Assembly: GCF_000292915.1 (NCBI RefSeq)
Contig: NC_018513.1
Span: 3,162,001-3,226,000, forward strand
Direction of reading: 5' to 3'
DNA length: 64,000 bases
Source: Burkholderia cepacia GG4
Lineage (GTDB): Bacteria > Pseudomonadota > Gammaproteobacteria > Burkholderiales > Burkholderiaceae
Part shown: one piece after another, positions 9,992 to 18,846 of the stretch
How positions within the stretch are numbered: position 1 is the stretch's first letter
Layout: each line of letters begins with the position of its first letter
Program-made: the position numbers and the translations under genes
Notes under the pieces: model-generated
The model's database searches: none
Told to the model about the DNA's origin: nothing
Seen by the model: only the letters and a program-made list of their open reading frames with translations

Positions 9992-10807
9992 TCAGGCCCA
10001 GCCGCCGTCGACCACCACGTCCTGCGCGGTGATCATCCGGCTGTCGTCGGCCGCGAGAAACAGCGCCATGCGCGCGAGATCGTCCGGCAGCAGCTCGGCG
10101 TCGAGGCACTGGCCGGCCTTGATCGCCGCACGGCCCGCGTCGTCGAGCCACAGCCTGCGCTGCTTGTCGGTCATCACCCAGCCGGGCACCAGCGAGTTCA
10201 CGCGAATCCCGCACGGGCCGAGATCGCGCGCGAGGCCGCGCGTGAGCCCCTGCACGGCCGCCTTCGCCATCACGTAGACGGGATAGCCGCCGTTCTTCAG
10301 CATCCAGCTGATCGAGCCGAGATTGATGATCGCGCCGCCGCTCTGCTGCTTCATGTCGTCGATCACCGCCTGCGCGGCGAAGAACTGGTGGCGCAGGTTC
10401 ACCGCGATGCCCGCGTCGAACGAGGCGGGCGTCACGTCGCCGATCGCATGGCGCGTGTCGTTCGCCGCATTGTTCACGAGCACCGCGATCGCGCCGATCC
10501 GTGCGCGGATCGCGTCGATCGTGCGGCGCAGCGCGTCGATGTCGGTCAGGTCGCACGGGAGGAACAGCGGCGCGTGACGGACCTCCGGCATCTGCGCGAG
10601 GCTTTCCGCCAGCGCCTGGCCCGCGTGCGCGTCGAGGTCGACGAACGCGACGCGCGCGCCCTGCCGCGCGAAATGCGCGACGAACGATGCGCCGATGCCG
10701 GTCGCGCCGCCCGTGATCAGCACCGCGCGATCCGCGAGGCTCGGGTAGCGCGCATAGCGCGCGTCGCTCGCGGCGCGCGGCTCCTGCGCGGAAGTTTCGA
10801 TGGTCAT
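9992..10807 (-). CDS. SDR aldose 1-dehydrogenase, XylB-like
   Basis: A 271-aa NAD(P)-dependent short-chain dehydrogenase. The cofactor motif TGGATGIG spans residues 32-39, NNAAND 112-117, and the catalytic set is Ser165, Tyr178 and Lys182 (YVMAK). Its run of motifs (VNLRHQFF, NLGSISWML, SLVPGWVMTDKQ, AAQ/AGQCL) closely resembles Caulobacter D-xylose 1-dehydrogenase, which oxidises an aldose at C1 to the lactone. In this locus D-galactose or L-arabinose is the likely substrate. It would be the first catabolic step after import. ATG 10807 has a GGAG site 24 bases after araH. Confidence 0.82.
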   Translation of the reverse strand: MTIETSAQEPRAASDARYARYPSLADRAVLITGGATGIGASFVAHFARQGARVAFVDLDAHAGQALAESLAQMPEVRHAPLFLPCDLTDIDALRRTIDAIRARIGAIAVLVNNAANDTRHAIGDVTPASFDAGIAVNLRHQFFAAQAVIDDMKQQSGGAIINLGSISWMLKNGGYPVYVMAKAAVQGLTRGLARDLGPCGIRVNSLVPGWVMTDKQRRLWLDDAGRAAIKAGQCLDAELLPDDLARMALFLAADDSRMITAQDVVVDGGWA

Positions 10808-10830
10808 GCGAATCGTCTCCGTGGAATCGG

Positions 10831-11847
10831 TCAGTCGCGTACGCCGCGGTTCTTCAACTGGTCGAGCAACACGGCCGCGAGCAGGATCGCGCCGCGCACC
10901 AGGTACTGGTAGAACGCGTCGATGTTCAGCAGGTTCATCACGTTCTCGACGGTGCCCATGATCAGCACGCCGATCACGACGCCCGAGATCGTCGCGCGGC
11001 CGCCCATCAGCGACACGCCGCCGAGCACGCACGCGGAGATCACGTTCAGCTCGAAGCCCTGCGCGGCGTTCGGCTGGCCCGACGTGATGCGCGATGCGAG
11101 GATCACGCCGGCGAGCGCCGTCACCGCACCCTGGATCAGGAAGATGACCACGCGCGTGCGTTCGACGTTGATCCCGGCGAGCCGCGACGCCTCGGGGTTG
11201 CCGCCGATCGCGAGCGTGTTGCGGCCGTACACCGTCTGGTTCAGCAGCACGCCGAACACGATGAAGCACAGCAGCGTGACCCAGATCGGCAGCGACACGC
11301 CGAAGAGCGTGAGCCCGCCGAGCGCAATGAACGTATCCGACGACACGCCGACCGCCTGCCCCTTCGACACGATGAAGCCGAGCCCGCGCACGATTTCCAT
11401 GGTCGCGAGTGTCGTGATGAGCGCGTTGATGCGAAGGTACGCGATCACCGCGCCGTTCACGAAGCCGATCGCGGCACCCGCCGCGACCGCCGCGACGATC
11501 GCGACGAAGGTGTTGTCGGTCGCGTTCAGCACCATCGCGCACAACACGCCCGAGAACGCGACGGTCGAGCCGATCGACAGGTCGAAGTCGCGCGAGGCCA
11601 GACAGAACATCATCGTGCACGCGACCATCCCGATCTGCGAGATCGACAGCGCGAGGCCAAGCATGTTGTCGATCGAGAAGAAGTGATCGACCGTCAGCGA
11701 CATCGTCAGGAACATCACCGCGAAGATCGCGATCAGGCTGTATTCGGTGAGGTGCTGCCACCACTTCTGGCGGTCGCTCTGCTGCGGAACCAGCGCGTCG
11801 GCCGATGGCTTCACGGCTGCGCTGGCGAGGTTTTCCCTGACTTGCAT
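10831..11847 (-). CDS. araH: ABC sugar transporter permease, AraH-like
   Basis: Inner-membrane permease of a CUT2-type sugar importer, 338 aa with about ten hydrophobic segments. It carries the family stretches GMVACTMMFCLASRDFDLSIGST, TLATMEIVRGLGF and VYGRNTLAIGGNPEASRLAGI, the last being the coupling region for the ATPase. It works with the AraG-like ATPase and AraF-like binding protein encoded upstream. ATG 11847 has a GGAGCAGGAG site. The gene follows araG by 90 bases. Confidence 0.9.
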   Translation of the reverse strand: MQVRENLASAAVKPSADALVPQQSDRQKWWQHLTEYSLIAIFAVMFLTMSLTVDHFFSIDNMLGLALSISQIGMVACTMMFCLASRDFDLSIGSTVAFSGVLCAMVLNATDNTFVAIVAAVAAGAAIGFVNGAVIAYLRINALITTLATMEIVRGLGFIVSKGQAVGVSSDTFIALGGLTLFGVSLPIWVTLLCFIVFGVLLNQTVYGRNTLAIGGNPEASRLAGINVERTRVVIFLIQGAVTALAGVILASRITSGQPNAAQGFELNVISACVLGGVSLMGGRATISGVVIGVLIMGTVENVMNLLNIDAFYQYLVRGAILLAAVLLDQLKNRGVRD

Positions 11848-11937
11848 GGTTGTGTCTCCTGCTCCTGCATCGCGCGGCCCGCGCCGCGCGTGATCGATTC
11901 GAATGTCGTGCGTCGCTCGGGGCGACCCAAAACCGCG

Positions 11938-13449
11938 TCAGGCCGCCTCGACGGCGCTCGTCTGCGGCAACGCGAGGCTCAGCACCGCGTGCTCGTTCGC
12001 CTGATCGCGCGGCAGCTCGCCCGCGATCCGCCGTTCCCGCATCACGACGATGCGGTCGGACACGCCGAGGACCTCCGGCAGTTCCGACGACACCATCACG
12101 ATCGCGCAGCCGCGCTCCGCGAGCCGGTAGATCACGTCGTAGATCTCGTGCTTCGCGCCGACGTCGATGCCGCGCGTCGGCTCGTCGAGGATCACGACCT
12201 TCAGGTCGGGCTCCGCGAGCCAGCGCGACAGGATCGCCTTCTGCTGGTTGCCGCCCGACAGGAAGCGGATCTTCTGCCTCCGGTTCGGCGTCTTGATCTT
12301 CAGCCGCTGGATGAAGCGGTCGGCCGTTTCGCTTTCGGTCTTGCGGTCGATAAAGAGCCCCGCGCGCAGCGAATGACGGCGGCAGCTGATGTTGATGTTC
12401 TCCGCGACCGACGCCATCGCGATGATCCCTTCCTCCTTGCGATCCTCCGGGCACAGCACGATGCCGTGGCGGATCGCGTCGCCGGTGCGCTTCACGTCGA
12501 TGCGCCGGCCGTCGAGCATGAGCACGCCCGCGCGCCGGCGGTCCGCGCCGTACACGAGCCGCATCAGTTCGCTGCGCCCCGCGCCGACCAGCCCGAAGAA
12601 GCCGACGATCTCGCCCGCGCGCACCGAGAAGCTTGCGGGTTCGCGCAGCGCGGCGCCGTCGACCCCTTCGGCGGAAAACCGCACGTCGCCGAGCGTGCGC
12701 GGCGCGTAATGGTAGATATCCGAGATCTCGCGCCCGACCATCTCCGCGACCAGCCGCTCGCGCGGCACGTCGTCGAGCGACGCGTGCGACGCGATCTTGC
12801 GCCCGTCGCGAAAGATCGTGCAGGCATCGCACAGCCGGTAGATCTCGTCCATCCGGTGCGAGATGTAGATCAGCGCGCGGCCCTGCGCGCGCAGGTCATC
12901 GACGAGCTTGAACAGCACCTCGGTCTCGCGATGCGACAGCGAGCTGGTCGGTTCGTCGAGCGCGATCACGCGCGCGTTGCGCATCAGCGCCTTGCAGATT
13001 TCGACCATCTGCCGCTGCGCGATCGACAGCCGCCCGAGCTTCGCGTCGGGATCGAGATCGACGCCCATCGCGGCCAGCCGCTCGCGCACGTGGCGCTTCG
13101 CCTCCCCCTTCCTCACCCAGCCGAGCGCATTGGGCAGGCGGCCGAGCAGCAGGTTCTCCGCGACCGTCAGGTCGGGCACGTACTGCAGCTCCTGGTGAAT
13201 CACCGCGATGCCGGCCGCGATCGACGCGGCCGCACTCGAGAAATGCACGGGCTGGCCGTCGACCAGCACGCTGCCCGCATCGGGCTGGTATTCGCCACCG
13301 AGAATCTTCAGCAGCGTCGACTTGCCCGCGCCGTTCTCGCCCATCAGGCCATGTACCTCGCCCGCGTGCACGTCGAACGAGATGCCGTCGAGTGCGCGCA
13401 CGCCGGGAAATACCTTGCCGATATTGTCAAAACGCAGTGCCGCTGACAC
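11938..13449 (-). CDS. araG: Sugar ABC transporter ATP-binding protein, AraG-like
   Basis: Energises import: two fused nucleotide-binding domains, as usual for CUT2 sugar ATPases (503 aa). Domain 1 has Walker [10 protein letters not shown], signature [11 protein letters not shown] and Walker [13 protein letters not shown]. Domain 2 has a degenerate P-loop ([10 protein letters not shown]), signature [11 protein letters not shown] and Walker [12 protein letters not shown]. The start is GTG 13449 ([15 protein letters not shown]), preceded by GGGGGAG; the frame upstream is spurious. Located between araF and araH in the usual F-G-H order. Confidence 0.92.
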   Translation of the reverse strand: MSAALRFDNIGKVFPGVRALDGISFDVHAGEVHGLMGENGAGKSTLLKILGGEYQPDAGSVLVDGQPVHFSSAAASIAAGIAVIHQELQYVPDLTVAENLLLGRLPNALGWVRKGEAKRHVRERLAAMGVDLDPDAKLGRLSIAQRQMVEICKALMRNARVIALDEPTSSLSHRETEVLFKLVDDLRAQGRALIYISHRMDEIYRLCDACTIFRDGRKIASHASLDDVPRERLVAEMVGREISDIYHYAPRTLGDVRFSAEGVDGAALREPASFSVRAGEIVGFFGLVGAGRSELMRLVYGADRRRAGVLMLDGRRIDVKRTGDAIRHGIVLCPEDRKEEGIIAMASVAENINISCRRHSLRAGLFIDRKTESETADRFIQRLKIKTPNRRQKIRFLSGGNQQKAILSRWLAEPDLKVVILDEPTRGIDVGAKHEIYDVIYRLAERGCAIVMVSSELPEVLGVSDRIVVMRERRIAGELPRDQANEHAVLSLALPQTSAVEAA

Positions 13450-13517
13450 GTCGTCTCCCCCACTTCCGGATCGATCGACCGCCGGCCGCCGCATCGCCGC
13501 GGCAGCCGGCGGGCCGC

Positions 13518-14513
13518 TTACTTCGATGCGAGCCCCATCTCGTCGCGCACCTTCGACACGTTGTCGCGCGTCGCGAGCATGCCCGTCGTCAGCGTCAGCG
13601 GCGCCGGTGCCTTGCCCTGCGTGATCCACGCGTACATCAGCTCGGAGGTTTCCTCGCCGTGGCGCTTCGGGCTGATGATCACGGTGCCGTAGAAGCCCGT
13701 CGGCTGCGGCTTCTTGAACTCGTTCAGCGCCGATTCGGAACCGCCGATGCCGATGCCGATCATGTTGTCCGCCTTGAAGCCGCGCCCTTCGGCCGCGCGC
13801 ACCGCGCCGAGCACGGCCTCGTCGTTCAGGCCGTACGCGACCCAATGCTTGAACTGCGGGTTCTTCGTGAGCGCGATGTTCGCCGCGTTGAATGCGTTCT
13901 CGGTATCGGTCTTCGCCTGCGGCGCCGCGATCACGTTCGCCTTCGGCAAGCCGGCCGCGACCAGCGCGTCGGTCGCGCCGCTCGTGCGGTCGTGCGCGGT
14001 CGGCAGTTGCTCGTAGGTGATGTCGATCGCGCCGACGTCCTTCATGTTCCAGCCGCGTTTCTTGATCTCGGCCGCGATGCCGTCGCCGACCTGCTTGCCG
14101 ATGTTGTAGGCGGAAATCCCCATGTGCGGGACCGCTTCGATCGGCTTGCCCGCGCCGTCGACAAGGCGGTCATCGACCGTCATCATCTTCAGGTTGTGCG
14201 ACTTCGCCTTCGCGACGATGCCCGGCCCAAGCTTCACGTCGGGCGTGCAGATGATGAAACCCTGCGCCTTCTGCGCGGACAGGTTGTCGATCGCGCTCAT
14301 GACCTTCTCGCCCGACGGCGCACCGATCTTCACGAGTGTGAAGCCCTTGTCCTTCGCGGCCATCTCGGCGAATTTCCATTCGTCCTGGAACCACGGCTCT
14401 TCCGGCTGCTTCACCAGGAAGCCGATCTTGACCGGATCGGCCGCGTGCGCAACCGGGCTGCCCATCACCACCGCGGCCGCGGCGGCCAGCGTTACGAACG
14501 TTCTGCGTTTCAT
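13518..14513 (-). CDS. araF: Periplasmic L-arabinose-type sugar-binding protein
   Basis: A 331-aa periplasmic receptor that delivers sugar to the AraGH complex. Signal peptide residues 1-24 (cut after AHA). The mature start, [20 protein letters not shown], and later [19 protein letters not shown] and [18 protein letters not shown], match E. coli AraF closely along the whole length. E. coli AraF binds L-arabinose and also D-galactose, which suits the mixed gene content here. ATG 14513 has an AGGAG site. It lies 102 bases after the upstream SDR gene. Confidence 0.9.
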   Translation of the reverse strand: MKRRTFVTLAAAAAVVMGSPVAHAADPVKIGFLVKQPEEPWFQDEWKFAEMAAKDKGFTLVKIGAPSGEKVMSAIDNLSAQKAQGFIICTPDVKLGPGIVAKAKSHNLKMMTVDDRLVDGAGKPIEAVPHMGISAYNIGKQVGDGIAAEIKKRGWNMKDVGAIDITYEQLPTAHDRTSGATDALVAAGLPKANVIAAPQAKTDTENAFNAANIALTKNPQFKHWVAYGLNDEAVLGAVRAAEGRGFKADNMIGIGIGGSESALNEFKKPQPTGFYGTVIISPKRHGEETSELMYAWITQGKAPAPLTLTTGMLATRDNVSKVRDEMGLASK

Positions 14514-14615
14514 CTCCAGTGTCTCCTTGTCTTCATCGAACAGGATGCAGCCGCTTGTTGGTTTCGACGCAGCGTGCGCGCGGCCGTCGCACGTGCGGTC
14601 TTTCGATTCGTTGCG

Positions 14616-15398
14616 TCAGTCGTGGTACAGCGCCGCGCGCCCGCCGTCGACGGTGATGCACGCGGCATTGATGAACGGCGCCTCGTCGGACGCGAGGAAC
14701 ACGGCCGTCATCGCGACCTCCTCCGGCTTGCCGATCCGCTTCATCGGCTGCAGCGCGAGCGTCTCGGCGCGCGCCGCGGCCGGATCGGCCTGCGCATCCC
14801 ACCAGTCGCGCGTGAGCTGCGTCTCGATGTAGCCCGGCGCGATCGCGTTCACGCGCACGTTGCGCGCCGCGTATTCGATGCCGAGCGCACGCGTGAGGCC
14901 CAGCACGCCGTGCTTCGCGACCGGGTACGGAAAGCAGCCCGGGATGATCCGGAACGCATGCGTCGACGCGATGTTCACGATGCTGCCGCGACCGCGTTCG
15001 ACCATCCCCGGAAGCGCCGCACGGCAGCCGTGCCACACGCCGTCGAGGTCGACCGCGAAGCAGCGGCGCCAGTCGTCGTCCGTCATCGTCAGCGGATCGG
15101 CGAACACGTTGATGCCCGCGTTGTTCACCAGCACGTCGAGCCGGCCGAACGCCGCTTCGGTCTGCGCGAGCGCATCGCGCACCGACGCCTGCCGCGCAAC
15201 GTCCGCATGCAGCGCCAGCACGCGCGCGTCGTCGATGTCGCGCGCGATCGCGGCGGCCGTGTGCTGCGCCTGCGGGAAGTCGAGGTCGACGAGCGCGACG
15301 GCCGCGCCCTCGCGCGCGAACGCGTGCGCGATCGCGGCACCGATCCCGCGGCCCGCGCCCGTCACCATCGCGACCTTGCCCGCGAGGCGTCCCATCAT
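14616..15398 (-). CDS. Short-chain dehydrogenase/reductase, sugar-locus type
   Basis: A 260-aa classical SDR: cofactor motif TGAGRGIG (13-20), NNAG (92-95), and catalytic Ser145, Tyr158, Lys162 (YPVAK). The C-terminus NAACITVDGG is typical. Substrate unknown; members near it oxidise sugars, sugar acids or their deoxy-keto derivatives. It starts with ATG 15398, overlapping the dgoA stop in ATGA, so the two are translationally coupled, which ties it to the deoxy-keto-acid part of the pathway. It differs clearly from the second SDR of the locus, so the two probably do different steps. Confidence 0.75.
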   Translation of the reverse strand: MMGRLAGKVAMVTGAGRGIGAAIAHAFAREGAAVALVDLDFPQAQHTAAAIARDIDDARVLALHADVARQASVRDALAQTEAAFGRLDVLVNNAGINVFADPLTMTDDDWRRCFAVDLDGVWHGCRAALPGMVERGRGSIVNIASTHAFRIIPGCFPYPVAKHGVLGLTRALGIEYAARNVRVNAIAPGYIETQLTRDWWDAQADPAAARAETLALQPMKRIGKPEEVAMTAVFLASDEAPFINAACITVDGGRAALYHD

Positions 15399-16072
15399 GC
15401 GGCTCCGGCGCGCGCCGCGCGCAGGCCGGCCTGGAACGCACGCGCGTTCGCCGCGGTCGCGTCCGCCGACTGGCCGGGCCGGTACAGCGCCGAGCCGAGC
15501 CCGAAGCCATTGGCACCGGCCGCGAGGAACGGCTGCATGTTGTCCGGCGAGATTCCACCGACCGGGATCAGCGGCACCGCGCGGTCGATCACCGCGCGCC
15601 ACGCCTTCACGACAGGCACGCCGAACTGCTCGGCCGGGAACATCTTCAGCACGTCGGCACCGTTCGCGAGCGCCGCGAACGCCTCGGTCGGCGTCACGAC
15701 GCCCGGCGAGCTCGCGAGGCCGCGCTCACGTGCGCGGCGGATCACGGCCGCGTCGCTGTGCGGCATCACGATCAGCGTGCCGCCCGCGTCCTGCACGCGA
15801 TCGACGAATTCGGCGCGCAGCACGGTGCCCGCGCCGACGATCATGTCGTCCGGCAACGCGCGACGCAGCGCCGCGATGCTGTCGAACGGCTCGGGCGAGT
15901 TGAGCGGCACCTCGACGATCCGGAAGCCGGCTTCATACAGCGCATGGCCGTGGTCGGCCGCGTCGGCGGGCGTGATGCCACGCATGATCGCGATCAGCGG
16001 GCACGCGTCGAAGGCGCGCATCAATGCGGCGTGCGGCGTGTACGGCGCGGGCAGCGTAAGGTCGGACGACAT
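15395..16072 (-). CDS. dgoA: 2-dehydro-3-deoxy-6-phosphogalactonate aldolase
   Basis: Class I aldolase splitting KDP-galactonate into pyruvate and glyceraldehyde 3-phosphate, the last step of the De Ley-Doudoroff galactose route. 225 aa. It has CPLIAIMRGITPADA, Glu54 in VEVPLNSP, GAGTVL, and the Schiff-base Lys143 in DVLKMFPAEQFG, followed by PVGGISPDN. The order of motifs follows E. coli DgoA; the close relative Eda (KDPG aldolase) is less likely given the dgoK neighbour. ATG 16072 has a GAGGA site, 22 bases after dgoK. The stop overlaps the next start (ATGA). Confidence 0.9.
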   Translation of the reverse strand: MSSDLTLPAPYTPHAALMRAFDACPLIAIMRGITPADAADHGHALYEAGFRIVEVPLNSPEPFDSIAALRRALPDDMIVGAGTVLRAEFVDRVQDAGGTLIVMPHSDAAVIRRARERGLASSPGVVTPTEAFAALANGADVLKMFPAEQFGVPVVKAWRAVIDRAVPLIPVGGISPDNMQPFLAAGANGFGLGSALYRPGQSADATAANARAFQAGLRAARAGAA

Positions 16073-16094
16073 CGGCAGTTCCTCTTCAAGCGGT

Positions 16095-17120
16095 TCATTG
16101 GTCGGCGCAGACGGGTTCGCCGTCCGCGCGCACGAGTCCGGCGCGCGACGCGATCCACCACATGCCGCGTTCGGTCGCCTGTGCGACGACGCGCGCATGC
16201 GTGCAGCCGAACACGCGCAGCGCGTCGACGTAGCGCGCACACAATCCGTCGTCGCCGATCAGCAGCAGCGGCTGGTTCGCGAGCGCGACGCCGCGCTCCG
16301 CGAGCATCGCGTCGAGCGCGTTGAGCTCATGGCCGATCAGCAGGCCGGACAGGTAGTCGCCCTGCGCATCGGGTGCGAGCCGGTCGGTCAGGCCAAGCGT
16401 GCGCGTGCTGAAGATCGTCGCCAGCAGCCCCGTGCGCTGCGCGCCGCGGGCTACCGCCACGCCGCGCGCGAATGCCGCTCGGTCGGGCGACGCGCTCGCG
16501 CGCATCGTGCGGCCGAGGATCGTGTGGTCGCGCAGCGCGGCGTACAGCTCGCCCGTCATGAAAGTCTGGAAGCGCTCGATGAGCCCGTCCTTCACCCACG
16601 CCCACTTCGCATGGGTGCCCGGCAAGCCGATCAGTACCCCTGAATGATCGGCGCCAAGCATGAGATCGTTCGCGAGTGCGCCGAATATCTGCGTTTCTTC
16701 GCCGCGCATCACGTCGGGCAACTCGCCCGTCACAATCACGCCGGGCACGATCGACACCGTCGTGCCACGCGACGTCGTCACCGTGACGAGGCCCGCGACG
16801 AGCGCGTCCGCGCCGGCCGGCACCGCGACGTACGGCGCCTCGCGCCAGCCCTGCGCGCTACCGACCATCCCGGCGGCCAGCACCGGCACGCCCGGCGCAC
16901 GGTCGAGCCAGTCGCCGCACGCTTCCTCGAACACGACATCGAACGCACGCGCGCCGCCGGCCGGCACGTGCATCACACCCGCCGCGCGGCTGCGCGTGTC
17001 GATCAGCGCGCCGTGCGCGTCGAACAGATAGGCGCGCAGCGACGTCGTGCCCCAGTCGAGCGCGATCAGCGACGGGGCGGCGGAATTGGCATCCGGAGCG
17101 ATCCGGGTCGAATTGGTCAT
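16095..17120 (-). CDS. dgoK: 2-dehydro-3-deoxygalactonokinase
   Basis: Phosphorylates 2-keto-3-deoxygalactonate with ATP to the substrate of DgoA. 341 aa. N-terminal LIALDWGTTSLRAYLFD is the phosphate-binding loop of the sugar-kinase/actin fold; GMVGSAQGWREAPYV, GVIVTGELPDVMRGEETQ and LIGLPGTHAKWAWV are typical of DgoK. Start ATG 17120 overlaps the iclR-family stop (ATGA). The upstream in-frame stretch to 17462 is antisense-like filler. No galactonate dehydratase gene is in the window; it must be elsewhere if the route is complete. Confidence 0.92.
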   Translation of the reverse strand: MTNSTRIAPDANSAAPSLIALDWGTTSLRAYLFDAHGALIDTRSRAAGVMHVPAGGARAFDVVFEEACGDWLDRAPGVPVLAAGMVGSAQGWREAPYVAVPAGADALVAGLVTVTTSRGTTVSIVPGVIVTGELPDVMRGEETQIFGALANDLMLGADHSGVLIGLPGTHAKWAWVKDGLIERFQTFMTGELYAALRDHTILGRTMRASASPDRAAFARGVAVARGAQRTGLLATIFSTRTLGLTDRLAPDAQGDYLSGLLIGHELNALDAMLAERGVALANQPLLLIGDDGLCARYVDALRVFGCTHARVVAQATERGMWWIASRAGLVRADGEPVCADQ

Positions 17121-18016
17121 CGTTTGATCCTGCGGGTACCCTGCGGCGGGCTCCAGCCCAGTTCCGAGGAAATGGCTCGCGCTTCGCGCTGCACGAGCGG
17201 AATCAGTTCGTCCATCCGGTCGTGCGGCATGTACGGAATCGTGCTCGCGACCGACACGGCCGCGACGACCGCGCCCGATGCGTCGCGGATCGGTGCGGCC
17301 ACGCAGCGGATCGACGCTTCGTTTTCCTCGAGATCGAACGTGTAGCCGCCGGCCGCGTAATGCGCCATGCGCTGCAGGAACGCGCTCGTCTCGGGCCGGT
17401 TGTCCGGCTTGAAATTGACGCCGGCCAGCGCACGCCGCGCGGCCTCGAACAGCGAGCGCCACCGGTCCGGATCGAGGTCGAGCATCATCGCCTTGCCGAT
17501 GCCGGTCGACGCGAGCGGCATCCGGTGGCCGACCCGCGAACGCATCTCGAGGCCGCGCGTGCCGGGAATCTTGTCGATGTACAGCACGTCGTCGCCGTCG
17601 CGTACGCCGAGGTGGATCGTGTCGAGCGTCGCTTCCGCGAGCGCTTCGAGGTGCGGCCTCGCCACCGCCGTGAGCGGCATCTGTTCGAGCGCGATGGTGC
17701 CGAGCTCGATCAGCTTCGGGCCGAGCAGGTAGCCGCCCTGCACCTGGCGCAGGTAGCGCGCCTGCACGAGGCTGCTGACGAGACGGTGCGTCGTGCTGCG
17801 CGTCGTGCCGAGCGCGGCGCCGATCGCACGCATGTCGCGCGCACCGTTCGCGATCGCTTCGAGGATCGCGAGACCGCGCAGCAGCGTCTGCGTGCCGGCC
17901 TGCTGCGCGGCAAGGTCGAGCGGCGTGCTGGTCGCGCCGATGCTGTCGGTGAGCGGCGCATCGTCCGGCGTCGCGCGCCGGGCGTCGAAGGCAAGGGAAT
18001 CAGGCATCTTGGTCAT
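17117..18016 (-). CDS. IclR-family transcriptional regulator of the sugar locus
   Basis: 299 aa. Residues ~35-100 form the winged helix-turn-helix (LLRGLAILEAI, then ALGTTRSTTHRLVSSLV), and ~110-285 the IclR effector domain (HLGVRDGDDVLYIDKIPG, LASTGIGKAMML, CVAAPIRDASGAVVAAVSV). It is the first gene of the operon it probably controls, coupled to dgoK by an ATGA overlap. The effector is likely a sugar-acid intermediate (inference). Start ATG 18016; an ATG three codons later is equally possible, and neither has a strong ribosome site. An inverted repeat at its promoter is the best operator candidate. Confidence 0.88.
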   Translation of the reverse strand: MTKMPDSLAFDARRATPDDAPLTDSIGATSTPLDLAAQQAGTQTLLRGLAILEAIANGARDMRAIGAALGTTRSTTHRLVSSLVQARYLRQVQGGYLLGPKLIELGTIALEQMPLTAVARPHLEALAEATLDTIHLGVRDGDDVLYIDKIPGTRGLEMRSRVGHRMPLASTGIGKAMMLDLDPDRWRSLFEAARRALAGVNFKPDNRPETSAFLQRMAHYAAGGYTFDLEENEASIRCVAAPIRDASGAVVAAVSVASTIPYMPHDRMDELIPLVQREARAISSELGWSPPQGTRRIKR

Positions 18017-18174
18017 GGAACAGGCTGCTTCAACGGAATCGGTGAAGCCGCTGTCGCGAGGCCGGCACGGTGTCCGGCGTCGCGGCGAGGCGGCGGTCGA
18101 TGCACCGAGGAAAACGCCCGGCGAATTTCATGGAATGTGTCTCCGTGTGCGTCGGGCGCCGCGCGATGCGTGGG

Positions 18175-18199
18175 TCCGAAGCTGTCGATGTGCTTCGGA
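18175..18199. promoter_or_regulatory. Candidate operator: 8+8 bp perfect inverted repeat
   Basis: TCCGAAGC (18175-18182) and GCTTCGGA (18192-18199) are exact complements separated by 9 bases. The right arm touches the last base of the predicted -10 box, so the dyad covers the transcription start of the sugar operon. That position suits a repressor, presumably the IclR-type protein acting on its own operon. It could also form a hairpin at the mRNA 5-prime end. Confidence 0.5.
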
Positions 18200-18227
18200 T
18201 TGTAGGAGCGCACGCACTCGCCTCCAA
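18199..18227 (-). promoter_or_regulatory. Sigma-70 promoter of the sugar operon
   Basis: On the minus strand TTGGAG (18227-18222), a 17-base spacer, and TACAAT (18204-18199). The start would be near 18192, leaving a leader of about 175 bases before the regulator gene. Within the leader, a 33-codon frame (ATG 18131 to stop 18030) follows a GGAG and could be a leader peptide; support is weak. Nothing else is seen in the 18017-18304 gap. Confidence 0.65.
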
Positions 18228-18304
18228 TATTTGAATGCACTGTCCAGATAATGAGAATTTGGCGGAAAGCCGCGACAGCCACGGGAAACGGCCGCGCCAT
18301 GTGC

Positions 18305-18344
18305 ACGGGGGCGGAACCCGCCGCGTCGCAGGTTCCGCCCCCGT
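18305..18344. terminator. 14-bp inverted repeat after the EF-hand gene
   Basis: ACGGGGGCGGAACC (18305-18318) pairs exactly with 18331-18344 around a 12-base loop. The stem is very stable but lacks a T-run on the minus strand, so it is at best a Rho-assisted terminator or mRNA end cap for the EF-hand gene. Confidence 0.45.
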
Positions 18345-18363
18345 TTGCCCGCATGCGCCGCGC

Positions 18364-18762
18364 TTACTGCTGGTTCGTGCTGCGCGCCTGCATGTAGTGC
18401 TGCACGTCGGAGAACGACACGCGGCCGCTGCCGCTCGCGTCGATCTGCCGGAAGTGGTTCGCGACATAGCCGAGGCCGGCCGCGCGCGCCTGTGCTTCGG
18501 TGATCGAACCGGTGTTCTGCGTGTCGGCCGCGCCGAACTGCTGCGCGAGCTTGCGCACCACCTGCGCGTGCAGCGCGGCGCCGGTCGTCTGCGTGCCGGC
18601 GGTCGGCTTGCGCGCGGCCGGCGGCACGTACGGATCGCCGAGCTGCGCCTGGCGTGCGCGCGCCGGTGCGGCGGCGTCGCTCGCCTGCGCGAACGCGGAC
18701 ACGGATGCTGCAACGCCGGCGCATGCGAGCGCCGTGGCAACGACGATGAAACGTTTCTTCAT
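18364..18762 (-). CDS. Exported EF-hand domain protein
   Basis: A 132-aa secreted or periplasmic protein with a signal peptide (MKKRFIVVATALACAG..., cut near AFA). Two EF-hand-like loops are readable in the C-terminal half: DTQNTGSITEAQ and DASGSGRVSFSD, about 30 residues apart, so calcium binding is likely. The usual Glu at loop position 12 is Gln in the first and Asp in the second, which may weaken affinity. No partner is evident; the S10-family gene upstream is on the same strand with an 84-base gap. ATG 18762 is preferred over the longer frame because it begins the signal peptide and has a GGAG-type site. Confidence 0.75.
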   Translation of the reverse strand: MKKRFIVVATALACAGVAASVSAFAQASDAAAPARARQAQLGDPYVPPAARKPTAGTQTTGAALHAQVVRKLAQQFGAADTQNTGSITEAQARAAGLGYVANHFRQIDASGSGRVSFSDVQHYMQARSTNQQ

Positions 18763-18846
18763 GTCAGGCTCCAGTCTGGAATGAGGTCGTCGACGGTCGG
18801 CGACCGGCGCCGCCACGGGCGCGCGTCGCCAGGCCCGCCTGTCGCA

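Noticed and set aside
7991..10912. A 973-codon plus-strand ORF opposite pyrF, the epimerase and an SDR gene
   Set aside because: Antisense shadow of real minus-strand genes: dominated by Arg, Ala, Asp and His, with no motif and no ribosome site. The 13392-16643, 37966-41265 and 45497-48043 ORFs are the same kind.
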